From Acidobacteriota bacterium (lineage in GTDB: Bacteria; Acidobacteriota; Thermoanaerobaculia; Multivoradales; Multivoraceae): a DNA stretch of 64,000 nucleotides. The notes beneath the pieces were generated by a model. The model ran no database searches and was not told where the DNA came from. It saw nothing but the letters and a program-made list of their open reading frames with translations. The position numbers and the translations under genes were made by a program. Below are positions 15,815 through 24,378 of the stretch, piece by piece; positions within the stretch are counted from its first letter, which is position 1, and the number at the start of each line of letters is the position of its first letter. The stretch covers positions 62,001 to 126,000 of the forward strand of contig JAPPFP010000006.1 in NCBI GenBank assembly GCA_028877275.1, in the 5' to 3' direction.

Positions 15815-17295
15815 CCGCGGGCGCCGATCTCGTCGTCTTCGTCGCCTACCTGGCGGCGGTGGTGGCGCTCGGCCTCTCGCTGGCCAGGCGGAGCGGAACG
15901 GCGCGTGGCTTCATGGTCGCCGGTGGAGCGCTGCCCGGCTGGGCGGTCGGCATGTCGATGTTCGGCACGTTTCTGTCCAGCAACACCTTCATCGGCGTGC
16001 CCGGACAGGCGTACGGGGGCAACTGGAACGCCTTCGTCTTCTCGCTGTCCCTGCCGGTGGCGGCGTTCCTTGCGGCGCGCTGGTGGATCCCGTTCTATCG
16101 ACGCGGCGACGCGGTGTCGGCCTACCACCACCTGGAGGCGCGGTTCGGCCGCTGGGCGCGGACCTACGCCGTTGCCTGTTACCTGCTGACGCAGTTCGCG
16201 CGGGTCGGCTCGATCCTGTTCGGCGTCGCCCTGGCGATGAACGCCCTGACCGGCTGGCCGGTGGCCTGGATCATCCTGAGCACCGGCGTCGTCGTCACGG
16301 TCTACACCCTGGTCGGCGGCATCGAGGCGGTGATCTGGACCGACGTGATCCAGAGTGTCGTGCTGACGGTCGGCGCCCTGATCGTCGGCGGGCTCCTGAT
16401 CGCGGACGCGCGAGGCGGATTCGGCGGACTGCTCGAGACAGCGCAGGCGGCGGAGAAGTTCTCCCTGGGCAGCTTCACGTTCGACTTCACGACGTCGACC
16501 TTCTGGGTCGTCCTGGTCTACGGCCTGTTCATCAACTTCACCAACTTCGGAATCGACCAGAGCTACGTCCAGCGTTATCACGCGGCCGTGACCGACCGTG
16601 CCGCGTCTCGCTCGGTGTGGCTGGCCGCGGGCCTCTACCTGCCGGTTTCGGCCGTCTTCTTCTTCATCGGCACCGGGCTGTTCGTTGTCCTTCAGGGACA
16701 GCCCGAGGCGGCCGGTCTCGCCGCCGATCAGGCCTTCCCGCACTACATATCGACCCGGCTGCCGGCCGGCGCGGCGGGGTTGCTCATCGCGGCGCTGTTC
16801 GCGGCCGCGATGAGCAGTATCGACACCTCGTTCAACAGCTCGGCCACGGTGTTCCTGTCGGACATCTACCGGACGTACTTCCGGCCCGAGCGGGGCGCCG
16901 ATGGCGGCGAGGCCGAGGATCTGAGGGTGCTGCGCCGGGCCACGATCGTCATCGGCGTTCTCGGCACGGGCGCGGCGCTACTGATGATCGGCGCGGGGAG
17001 TCTGCTGGACGTCTGGTGGACGGTCTCCGGCATCTTCGCCGGCGGACTGCTCGGACTGTTCGCGCTCGACCGGCTGGCGCCCCGGGCGGGCCGCGGCGCC
17101 GCCCAGGCCGGAGTGGCCGTTGGTGTACTGATCATCGTGTGGATGACGGTGTCGCCGCAGCTTGAGGGGAGTCTCGCGATGCTGCGGATTCCGCTGCACA
17201 GCTACATGATCACGGTCATCGGCACGCTCACGATCTTCGGTGTCGGTTTGCTGCTGGCCGGCCGGCGGCCGAGCCGCGGCGCTGCGATAGGGTGA
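15811..17295 (+). CDS. Sodium:solute symporter (SSS family)
   Basis: 494 residues from GTG 15811, coupled by GTGA to the sialidase-like gene. About 13 hydrophobic helices. SSS markers include FMVAGGALPGWAVGMSMFGTFLSSNTFIGVPG, YTLVGGIEAVIWTDVIQS and AAAMSSIDTSFNSSATVFLSDIY. Close sequence type to the sialic acid/sugar branch of the family, which fits a partner role to the upstream glycan-acting protein, but specificity cannot be read from sequence by eye. It is the third gene of the selenoprotein-led operon. Confidence 0.92.
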   Translation: MTAGADLVVFVAYLAAVVALGLSLARRSGTARGFMVAGGALPGWAVGMSMFGTFLSSNTFIGVPGQAYGGNWNAFVFSLSLPVAAFLAARWWIPFYRRGDAVSAYHHLEARFGRWARTYAVACYLLTQFARVGSILFGVALAMNALTGWPVAWIILSTGVVVTVYTLVGGIEAVIWTDVIQSVVLTVGALIVGGLLIADARGGFGGLLETAQAAEKFSLGSFTFDFTTSTFWVVLVYGLFINFTNFGIDQSYVQRYHAAVTDRAASRSVWLAAGLYLPVSAVFFFIGTGLFVVLQGQPEAAGLAADQAFPHYISTRLPAGAAGLLIAALFAAAMSSIDTSFNSSATVFLSDIYRTYFRPERGADGGEAEDLRVLRRATIVIGVLGTGAALLMIGAGSLLDVWWTVSGIFAGGLLGLFALDRLAPRAGRGAAQAGVAVGVLIIVWMTVSPQLEGSLAMLRIPLHSYMITVIGTLTIFGVGLLLAGRRPSRGAAIG

Positions 17296-17317
17296 AGTCT
17301 GTTCGCGTACTCACCCG

Positions 17318-17869
17318 ATGTCCGCTCCAGATTCTCCGCCGACTCCGCGCTCCAGCCATCCGCGCCGTCCGGCGGTCCTCCTGGCGGCCGCCTCCCTGCT
17401 GCTCCTGTCGCTCGGCGGCTGCGACAACCGCGGCGATCTTCTGGGCGTCGAACTGGTCGTCTTCACCCTCGGCGAGTGGGCGGGCACCGGGCCGCAGGGA
17501 GAGGAGTTCCGTTTCATCCTGGAACGCGACGATGACGATGTGAGGCTCGCCGCCTTCCTCGTCAACCTGCCGGGGCTCGCGGACGCTGCCGTCGGCGAGT
17601 CCGAGGCCTGCGCGACTCTGGTCAACGCGTTCACCAGCTTCGGGAACTCCAACGCCAACATCCGGATCCGCGAGGCCGGCTTCCGTTTCCGCACGCCGAA
17701 CGACGTCCGGGTCGACCAGGACGGTCTGATCGAGGCGGTGATCACCGGCTCGTTCGACTCTTCGGAGAGCGCGATGGTGGACGCGGAGATCGAGATCGAC
17801 GCGACCCGCTTCCTGCCCTGCCGCATCGAGACGATGGTCAGTTGGCAGGTGGAGCCGGTCGGTTCCTGA
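17318..17869 (+). CDS. Hypothetical lipoprotein
   Basis: 183 residues. The N-terminus has a basic region, a hydrophobic core and a lipobox, LLLLSLGGC, so Cys of GGC should be lipidated and the protein anchored in the envelope. The mature part has no recognised domain; it is acidic, and contains two cysteines (SEACATL and FLPCRIET) that could form a disulfide. It lies 22 bases after the symporter stop and 36 bases before the acyl-CoA ligase start on the same strand. Function unknown. Confidence 0.75.
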   Translation: MSAPDSPPTPRSSHPRRPAVLLAAASLLLLSLGGCDNRGDLLGVELVVFTLGEWAGTGPQGEEFRFILERDDDDVRLAAFLVNLPGLADAAVGESEACATLVNAFTSFGNSNANIRIREAGFRFRTPNDVRVDQDGLIEAVITGSFDSSESAMVDAEIEIDATRFLPCRIETMVSWQVEPVGS

Positions 17870-17905
17870 GCCGCGGGCGAGGCGGGCGCGAGGCTGAGGC
17901 GGAGG

Positions 17906-19477
17906 ATGTACCCCGGCAAGTACGCGCGCGAGACTCCGGACAAGCCGGCCGTCATCATGGCCGGAACCGGCGAGACCGTCAGCTATCTCGAGCTCGATCG
18001 GCGGTCGAACCGGTTGGCGCAACTCTGGTACGCACAGGGCCTGCGGCCGCGCGATCACGTGGCGATCTTCATGGAGAACCACCCGCGGTACTTCGACGTC
18101 TACTGGGCGGCGATCCGGTCCGGCCTCTACCTGACCACGGTGAACCGTTACCTGACCGCCGAGGAGGCGGCGTACATCGTCAAGGACTGCGGCGCTCAGA
18201 GCGTTGTCGCTTCGGCGAAGCTGGCCGAAGCGTGCGCCGAACTGACTGACCTGATTCCGAGCTGTCCCGGCCGGCTGATCGTGGACGACGACGGATTGGG
18301 GATCCCGCCGGGTTGGGACGACTACGGCGAGGCGACGGCCGCGTTCCCGGCCCAGCCGCTCGCCGATCAACCGCGCGGCAGCACGATGCTCTACAGCTCC
18401 GGCACGACCGGGCGGCCCAAGGGCATTCTGCGGCCGCTCACCGGCCTGTCGGTCGAAGAGATGCCGGACCAGCGCTTCGAGGTGCTGACGAGCATCTACG
18501 GCATCGACGCCGACTCGATCTACCTGTCGCCGGCGCCGCTGTACCACGCGGCGCCGATCGGCTTCACCGCCGGGACGCAGACTCTCGGCGGCACGGTGGT
18601 CGTCATGGAGCGGTTCGACCCGGAACTCTCGCTGAAGGCGATCGAGGACCATGGAATCACCGTCAGCCAGTGGGTGCCGACGATGTTCAACCGCATGCTC
18701 AAGCTCCCCGAGGAGGCGCGAACCTGCTACGACCTGTCGAGCCACAAGCGAGCGATCCACGCCGCAGCTCCCTGTCCGGTCGACGTCAAACGCCGGATGA
18801 TCGAGTGGTGGGGCCCGATCATCCTGGAGTACTACGCCGGTTCCGAGGGCAACGGCATGTGCGCGGTCGAAACCGAGGAGTGGCTGAGGAAGCCGGGCAC
18901 GGTCGGCCAGTGCCTGACGGCGACGGTTCACATCTGTGACGACGACGGCGAGGAGTTGCCGCCGGGCGAGCCGGGGACGATCTTCTTCGAACCGCCCGAG
19001 GAAGCGGACCTGTTCGAGTACCACGGCGACAGGGAGAAGACGCTCGGCTCGCGGCACCCTCGCCACCCCCGGTGGAGCACGCTCGGTGATGTCGGCTACC
19101 TGGACGGGGACGGCTACGTCTTCCTCACGGACCGCAAGGCGTTCATGATCATCTCGGGCGGCGTCAACATCTATCCGCAGGAGATTGAGGACGCGCTCAT
19201 CCTCCATCCGAAGGTGGCCGACGTGGCGGTGATCGGCGTGCCGAACGAGGACCTGGGGGAAGAGGTGAAGGCGGTCGTCCAGTTGATGCCCGGTTTCGAG
19301 GAGAGTCCGGAGGTTGCCGAGGAACTCCTGGTTTACACGCGGGAGCGCGTCGCGCACTACAAGGCGCCGAAGTCGATCGACTTCGAGGAGCAGCTCCCGC
19401 GGCTTCCCACCGGGAAGCTCTACAAGCGCCTGCTGCGCGACCGCTACTGGACGGGCCGAACCTCGCGGATCGTCTAG
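17906..19477 (+). CDS. AMP-dependent acyl-CoA synthetase/ligase
   Basis: 523 residues of the acyl-adenylate-forming family. The P-loop TMLYSSGTTGRPKGILRPL is near residue 160, YYAGSEGNGMC forms the A5 segment, STLGDVGYLDGDGYVFLTDR the hinge, GGVNIYPQEIEDALILHPKV the A8 turn, and LPTGKLYKRLL carries the catalytic lysine. The N-terminus MYPGKYARETPDKPAVIMAGTGE is typical of fatty-acid or aryl-CoA ligases. It would activate an unidentified carboxylic acid to its CoA ester in the cytosol. The second such ligase in this window. Confidence 0.93.
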   Translation: MYPGKYARETPDKPAVIMAGTGETVSYLELDRRSNRLAQLWYAQGLRPRDHVAIFMENHPRYFDVYWAAIRSGLYLTTVNRYLTAEEAAYIVKDCGAQSVVASAKLAEACAELTDLIPSCPGRLIVDDDGLGIPPGWDDYGEATAAFPAQPLADQPRGSTMLYSSGTTGRPKGILRPLTGLSVEEMPDQRFEVLTSIYGIDADSIYLSPAPLYHAAPIGFTAGTQTLGGTVVVMERFDPELSLKAIEDHGITVSQWVPTMFNRMLKLPEEARTCYDLSSHKRAIHAAAPCPVDVKRRMIEWWGPIILEYYAGSEGNGMCAVETEEWLRKPGTVGQCLTATVHICDDDGEELPPGEPGTIFFEPPEEADLFEYHGDREKTLGSRHPRHPRWSTLGDVGYLDGDGYVFLTDRKAFMIISGGVNIYPQEIEDALILHPKVADVAVIGVPNEDLGEEVKAVVQLMPGFEESPEVAEELLVYTRERVAHYKAPKSIDFEEQLPRLPTGKLYKRLLRDRYWTGRTSRIV

Positions 19478-19491
19478 GGACTGCGACTGGC

Positions 19492-20202
19492 TTGCTGACC
19501 AGGATCGCGGACGAACTCGCTTCGGCGGTCGACGATCTCGGATTCGGCCCGCCGGTCGCTCACGTCTACAACCCGCTGATCTACGCCCGCGCGGCGCACC
19601 ACGCGTACCTGGACCTGGCCGGCGCCGAGCCGGGCAGGGTGGTCCTGCTGGGCATGAATCCGGGCCCCTGGGGCATGACGCAGACCGGCGTGCCGTTCGG
19701 TGAAGTCGCGCACGTGCGGGAGTGGCTGGGGATCGACGCTCCCGTGGAGCCGCCGTCGGTTCAGCACCCGAAGCGGCCGATCCTGGGCTTCGACTGCCGG
19801 CGAAGCGAGGTCAGCGGCCGGCGGGTCTGGGGCTGGGCGAAGCAGCGTTTCGAGAACCCGGAGGCGTTCTTCAGGCGCTTTCTCATCTGGAACTACTGCC
19901 CGCTCGCGTTTCTCGTGGACAGCGGCGCCAACCTGACCCCGGACCGGCTGCCTGCGCGCGAAAAGGCGCCCCTGTTCCAGGCGTGCGACCGCGCGCTGCG
20001 GCAGGCCGTCGAAGCGCTGGAACCACGACTAGTGGTCGGCATCGGTGCGTTCGCGGAAGGCCGGGCACGGCGAGCCCTCGGGGACCTCGGCGTGCCGGTC
20101 GGTCGGATGCTCCATCCCAGCCCGGCGAGTCCCGCCGCGAACCGCGGCTGGCAGGAGCAGGCGGAGCGTGATCTGCGTGCCCTGGGCTTGGCGCTAGCGT
20201 AG
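19492..20202 (+). CDS. SMUG1-type uracil-DNA glycosylase
   Basis: 236 residues from TTG 19492, 14 bases after the acyl-CoA ligase. The active-site motif GMNPGPWGMTQTGVPFG (residues about 54-70) and the C-terminal HPSPASPAAN match single-strand-selective monofunctional uracil-DNA glycosylases closely; VWNYCPLAF-like NYCPLAFL and LVVGIGAFAEGRA complete the fold. It excises uracil or oxidised pyrimidines from DNA in base-excision repair. The 3' end overlaps the convergent serine hydrolase gene by 9 bases. Confidence 0.95.
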   Translation: MLTRIADELASAVDDLGFGPPVAHVYNPLIYARAAHHAYLDLAGAEPGRVVLLGMNPGPWGMTQTGVPFGEVAHVREWLGIDAPVEPPSVQHPKRPILGFDCRRSEVSGRRVWGWAKQRFENPEAFFRRFLIWNYCPLAFLVDSGANLTPDRLPAREKAPLFQACDRALRQAVEALEPRLVVGIGAFAEGRARRALGDLGVPVGRMLHPSPASPAANRGWQEQAERDLRALGLALA

Positions 20203-21537
20203 TTCGACGGTCGTGTCGTCGATGGCCAGGACGACGGCGTCGTGGATCGCCGGTCGGAGCCGGCGGATCGCGATGTTCTCGCGGGTCGGGTGAACCCGGT
20301 TGGTCAGCAGGACGACGATCAGCTCGAGTTCCGGGTCGATCCAGAGTGACGTTCCCGTGAAACCGGTGTGGCCGAAGGAGCGGGCGGCGAAGTAGCGTCC
20401 CGCGGAACTGGGATCGGACGGCGTGTCCCAGCCCAGCGCCCGGCTGCTGTCGGGCACGAGCTGCGCCCGGCGGGTGAACAGGGCGACGGTGTCCGTGTCG
20501 ACGATACGCCGTTCGCCGTAGGCGCCGCCGTTCAGCATCGCCTGGGCGAACACGGCAACGTCGCGGGCGGTGCCGAAGAGGCCGGCGTGGGGCGCGATGC
20601 CGCCCAGGGCATGGGTGTTCTCGTCGTGGACTTCACCGTGCGGGAGTCGGCCGCGCCAGGCGTCGAACTCGGTCGGCGCGATCCGTTGGCGCAGGGAGTC
20701 CGCCGGCAGGTAGCCGGTGTCGGCCAGTCCCAGCGGATCGAGAATCTCGTCCTGGACCAGTTCGGCGAAGCCACGGCCCGATTCGCGCTCCAGGATCTCT
20801 CCGAGCATCAGGACTCCGAGGTCCGAGTAGATTGACTTTTCGCGGGGCCCGACCTCCAGTTTGGTGGCGGCGATGTGTTCCAGGTAGCGGGCGCGGGTCT
20901 CGTCGCGGTCGAGACCCTCCCCGAGTTCGCGGAATAGCTCGGTGCAGCAGGGCAGCCCGCCCGAATGGGCGAGGAGATCCCGCAGCGTGGCCCCGCCTAC
21001 CGGCGATCCCTGGAGCTCCGGCAGGTAGGAAGCGGCGGTGCCGTCCAGGGCGAGCGCGCCGGACTCGACGCGGCGCATCATCAGGGTCGTCGTCGCGATG
21101 ACCTTGGTCAGCGAGGCCAGGTCGTAGATCGTCGATGGAGTGACGGCGGGGGCGTCGTCCTCGTAGGTCAGGTGGCCTGCGGCCTGTTCGAGGACGATCG
21201 TGCCGCGGCGGGCGACCAGAAGCACGCCACCGGGCGTGACGCCCGCCGTGACAGCCTCCTCCAGCAGATCAGCCGCACGCTCGAGTCGAACAGGGTCGAA
21301 ACCGGCCGCGTTGGGCGGAGCGGTGCGAAGCACGGCGGCGGCCTGTGGCGGGTCGGCCGACATCGGTGGAGACAAGGGCGCCGTTGGTCGGGACGATTGA
21401 CAGACGGTGGTGGCCGCGAGCAGGAAGACGGCCGCCAGGAGCGGAGCCGACCGTGCATTGGCGAGTCCCGGCACGGCTTCCATGGCGGGCGAAGAAGGCA
21501 ACGCGGCCAGAATAGGAGCTTGGACCGTCGAACGCAA
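20194..21537 (-). CDS. Serine hydrolase, beta-lactamase-related esterase family
   Basis: 447 residues from ATG 21537; an in-frame ATG at 21483 gives a cleaner leader (ANARSAPLLAAVFLLAATTVC, possible lipobox TTVC). The catalytic SxxK motif is SLTK in YDLASLTKVIATT, the second motif is YSDLG, and HTGFTGTSLWIDP forms the third. This is the class C beta-lactamase/DD-peptidase-like esterase family. Substrate could be a peptide, ester or beta-lactam; antibiotic resistance cannot be inferred. Envelope-located by its leader. Divergent from the SMP-30 gene. Confidence 0.9.
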   Translation of the reverse strand: MRSTVQAPILAALPSSPAMEAVPGLANARSAPLLAAVFLLAATTVCQSSRPTAPLSPPMSADPPQAAAVLRTAPPNAAGFDPVRLERAADLLEEAVTAGVTPGGVLLVARRGTIVLEQAAGHLTYEDDAPAVTPSTIYDLASLTKVIATTTLMMRRVESGALALDGTAASYLPELQGSPVGGATLRDLLAHSGGLPCCTELFRELGEGLDRDETRARYLEHIAATKLEVGPREKSIYSDLGVLMLGEILERESGRGFAELVQDEILDPLGLADTGYLPADSLRQRIAPTEFDAWRGRLPHGEVHDENTHALGGIAPHAGLFGTARDVAVFAQAMLNGGAYGERRIVDTDTVALFTRRAQLVPDSSRALGWDTPSDPSSAGRYFAARSFGHTGFTGTSLWIDPELELIVVLLTNRVHPTRENIAIRRLRPAIHDAVVLAIDDTTVELR

Positions 21538-21616
21538 CGAAGGAACGCGGTGGTGGCGGTTGCTATCCTGACGCCTTCGTGGGAGGGAAGAGCAAGTTGG
21601 AGGAGGAGAGTCGGCG

Positions 21617-22663
21617 ATGAGAGGTTCTCTGGCGTGGATCGTGTTGGGTGTGACGCTGGCCGCGGGATGTGGCTACGGCGGCGACAGCGAAGAAGCGGAA
21701 CCGATGGTGGAGGAGGCGACGGAAGCGATGGAGAGTGACGGCACGGTGCTGCGCAACGACCCCGCAATGGATGACCTGGTGCCCGCCGACGCGGTGGTCG
21801 AGAAGGTAGCGGACGGCTTCACCTTCACCGAGGGTCCGGTATGGGTTCCCGGTGACCCCGACCGCCTCTACTTCAGCGACATCCCGGAGAACAAGGTCTA
21901 TCGCTGGTCCGAAGGTGAGGGAGCGGTCGTGTTCCTCGATCCGGTCCTGCCCGACGACGCCGGCACCGGCGGCATCGGCGGATCGAACGGTCTGGCGCTC
22001 CACCCGGACGGCCGTCTCGTTCTCTGCGAGCACGGCAACCGCGTGGTGTCCGCGATGGCGCTGGACGGCGAGCGGGTGACTCTGGCCGGAAGCTATGACG
22101 GCAAGCGGCTCAACAGCCCGAACGACATCGTTTACCACTCCAGCGGGGCGGCGTTCTTCACCGATCCGCCCTATGGCCTTCCGAACCAGTCCGAGAACAA
22201 GGAGCAGGACCACAACGGCATCTACCGGCTGGATCCGGACGGCACGGTGGCCCTGCTCGAGACCGGCCAAACCCGTCCGAACGGCCTCGGCCTGTCGCCG
22301 GACGAGAAGACGCTCTACGTGGCGAACTCGGACGCGCCGCCCAACCGCTACTGGAAGAGGTACGCGGTGAACGACGACCTCACCCTGGGCGAAGGCGAGA
22401 TGTTCTTCGACGCCAGCGGCATGGAGGCGCCCGGCGCGCCGGACGGTCTGGCCGTCGACACAGAAGGCAACGTGTTCGCGACCGGGCCCGGCGGCGTGAT
22501 GGTCTTCGCGCCCGACGGCCGCCACCTGGGCACGATCGCGCCGGCCGAGCTGCCTGCCAACACCGCCTTCGGCGGAGACGGCAGCACGCTCTATATGACG
22601 GCGCGCACCGGGCTTTACCGGGTCGTCACGAGCACCCGGGGTCTCGTGTACCGCGGCGAGTGA
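21617..22663 (+). CDS. SMP-30/gluconolactonase-like lipoprotein
   Basis: 348 residues. A strong ribosome site (GGAGGAGGAG) precedes ATG 21617. The lipobox VTLAAGC indicates a lipid-anchored envelope protein, followed by an acidic linker. The propeller domain shows FTFTEGPVWVPGDPDRLYFSDI, NGLALHPDGRLVLCEHGNR, LNSPNDIVYHSSGAAFFTDPPYG and RPNGLGLSPDEKTLYVANSD, all typical of SMP-30/gluconolactonase/LRE proteins that bind a metal through Glu, Asn and Asp. It probably hydrolyses a sugar lactone outside the cytoplasm. An SSS symporter gene starts 17 bases downstream. Confidence 0.92.
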   Translation: MRGSLAWIVLGVTLAAGCGYGGDSEEAEPMVEEATEAMESDGTVLRNDPAMDDLVPADAVVEKVADGFTFTEGPVWVPGDPDRLYFSDIPENKVYRWSEGEGAVVFLDPVLPDDAGTGGIGGSNGLALHPDGRLVLCEHGNRVVSAMALDGERVTLAGSYDGKRLNSPNDIVYHSSGAAFFTDPPYGLPNQSENKEQDHNGIYRLDPDGTVALLETGQTRPNGLGLSPDEKTLYVANSDAPPNRYWKRYAVNDDLTLGEGEMFFDASGMEAPGAPDGLAVDTEGNVFATGPGGVMVFAPDGRHLGTIAPAELPANTAFGGDGSTLYMTARTGLYRVVTSTRGLVYRGE

Positions 22664-22680
22664 TTCACTCGTAGGCCGGC

Positions 22681-24378
22681 ATGGGCCTTGGCGGCAGCTT
22701 CGGCCTTGCCGACTGGCTGATTCTGCTGGCGCTGTTTGCCGCCATCACCGTGATGGCGCGATCGCTGTCGCGGCGGCAGAAGACCGAGCGCGACTACTTC
22801 GGCGGCGCCCGGAACCTCCCCTGGTATGCCGTGGCGGCCTCCCTGGTCGCGACCGAGATCAGCGCGGTCACCTACATCAGTCTGCCCGCGATCGTCCATC
22901 GGCCGGGGGGCGACCTGACCTACCTGCAGATCGGGTTGTTCGGCTACCTCGCCGCCCGTCTGCTGGTGGCGTGGCTGCTCGTTCCCGCCTACTACCGCTA
23001 CGACGTGATGAGTCCCTACGACCTCATCGAGCGGCGGCTGGGCACCGCGGGAGCTCCCGTGCGACGGACCGCGACCGGCATGTTCTGGCTGGGAGGCGTC
23101 CTCGCCCAGTCCGCCCGGGTCTACCTCTCCGCGGTCGTCCTGGGCGTCCTGCTCCACCGGGAACTGGGCTGGCTGGAACGGACGACGGGTGTGCCGCCCC
23201 ACGTGGCGGCGGTGGCGGCGGTGGTGGTCATCGCCGTCTGCTGGACCTGGCTCGGCGGTATCGCCGCGGTGGTCTGGACCGATGTCGTGCTCTTCCTGCT
23301 GTTCGTGGCCGGCGTCGCGGTCAGCCTGGGCGTCGTGGCGTGGGAACTCGAGGCCGGCATGGCGCCGGCGCTTGCCGAAGCGTGGAACGAGGGGAAGTTC
23401 ACCTTGTTCAACCTGTCGGCGTCGCTTACCGCGCCCTACACGCTCTGGGCCGCGCTGATCGGCGCCACGGTCGGAGGCGTGGCCGCCTTCGGCACGGACC
23501 AGTTGATGGCGCAACGTCTCTTCTGCTGCCGCAGCGCGCGGGACGCTCAACTGGCGGTCGTGGCCAGCGGCGCCTCCGTGCTCGTCTCCCTCTCGTTCGC
23601 TTTCGTCGGGATCGGTTTGTGGGCCTACTACGAGCAGGCGCCGCTCTCAGGTGTGGCGGCCGAGATCGTGGCCGAGCAGCCCGACCGGGTTTTCGCCGTC
23701 TTCGCGGTCGAGGCGGTGGCCGTTGGCCTGAAGGCGCTCGTCGTCGCCGGTGCGCTGGCGGCGGCGGTCTCCAGCCTCGACTCGATCCTCGCGGCGCTCG
23801 CGCAGACGACATCCGCGCTCCTGCGCTCCCGCACGCGCCCGGGCAACGGTGTACGCCTGCCGCGGCTGCTCGTGCTCGGCTGGGGGTTCGTACTCGCTCT
23901 GACCTCGCTCGCGATGGACACGGTGGCGGCGCGCTATGACGCGCTGCTCGACCTCGCCCTGGCGATGGCCGGGTACACCGGGGGTGCGCTGCTGGCGGCC
24001 GTGGCTCTGGCCCTGGCGCCGTTTGGCCGCGACGGGCGGGGTTTCCTCTGGTCCGGGCCACTCTCGGCGCTCGCCGTCTTCGCCGCGGTCTGGCATCAGT
24101 CGGCGGCGGGCTGGATCTGCCTGCTCGGCGTCGTGGTGCTGGTCGTTGCCTGGCTGCGCATGGAGGGCCGCGGTCGCGTGGGCGCCAGCCTCTTCCTGGC
24201 CCTGGGCGCCGGCGGCGTGCTGGCCCTGTGGCGCTGGGCGGAGGGCCCCGGCGGTGAGGTCCTGGCCTGGCCGTGGTACGTGCCGCTGGGAGCTCTGGTG
24301 GCGTGGGTGTGGGGGCTGGGCTTGAGTGCTAGCGTCGAACGGTGGCCGACCCGGACGGAGCGACTCGCCGCGACGTGA
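22681..24378 (+). CDS. Sodium:solute symporter (SSS family)
   Basis: 565 residues with about 14 hydrophobic segments. DYFGGARNLPWYAVAASLVATEISAVTYISLPA, VCWTWLGGIAAVVWTDVVLF and AVSSLDSILAALAQTTSALL mark it as an SSS carrier. Compared with the other two symporters of the window it has an extra C-terminal hydrophobic pair. It follows a lipid-anchored lactonase-like gene by 17 bases and its 3' end overlaps the amidase gene by 37 bases, so these three are probably one transcript. Substrate perhaps a sugar acid, by context only. Confidence 0.92.
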   Translation: MGLGGSFGLADWLILLALFAAITVMARSLSRRQKTERDYFGGARNLPWYAVAASLVATEISAVTYISLPAIVHRPGGDLTYLQIGLFGYLAARLLVAWLLVPAYYRYDVMSPYDLIERRLGTAGAPVRRTATGMFWLGGVLAQSARVYLSAVVLGVLLHRELGWLERTTGVPPHVAAVAAVVVIAVCWTWLGGIAAVVWTDVVLFLLFVAGVAVSLGVVAWELEAGMAPALAEAWNEGKFTLFNLSASLTAPYTLWAALIGATVGGVAAFGTDQLMAQRLFCCRSARDAQLAVVASGASVLVSLSFAFVGIGLWAYYEQAPLSGVAAEIVAEQPDRVFAVFAVEAVAVGLKALVVAGALAAAVSSLDSILAALAQTTSALLRSRTRPGNGVRLPRLLVLGWGFVLALTSLAMDTVAARYDALLDLALAMAGYTGGALLAAVALALAPFGRDGRGFLWSGPLSALAVFAAVWHQSAAGWICLLGVVVLVVAWLRMEGRGRVGASLFLALGAGGVLALWRWAEGPGGEVLAWPWYVPLGALVAWVWGLGLSASVERWPTRTERLAAT

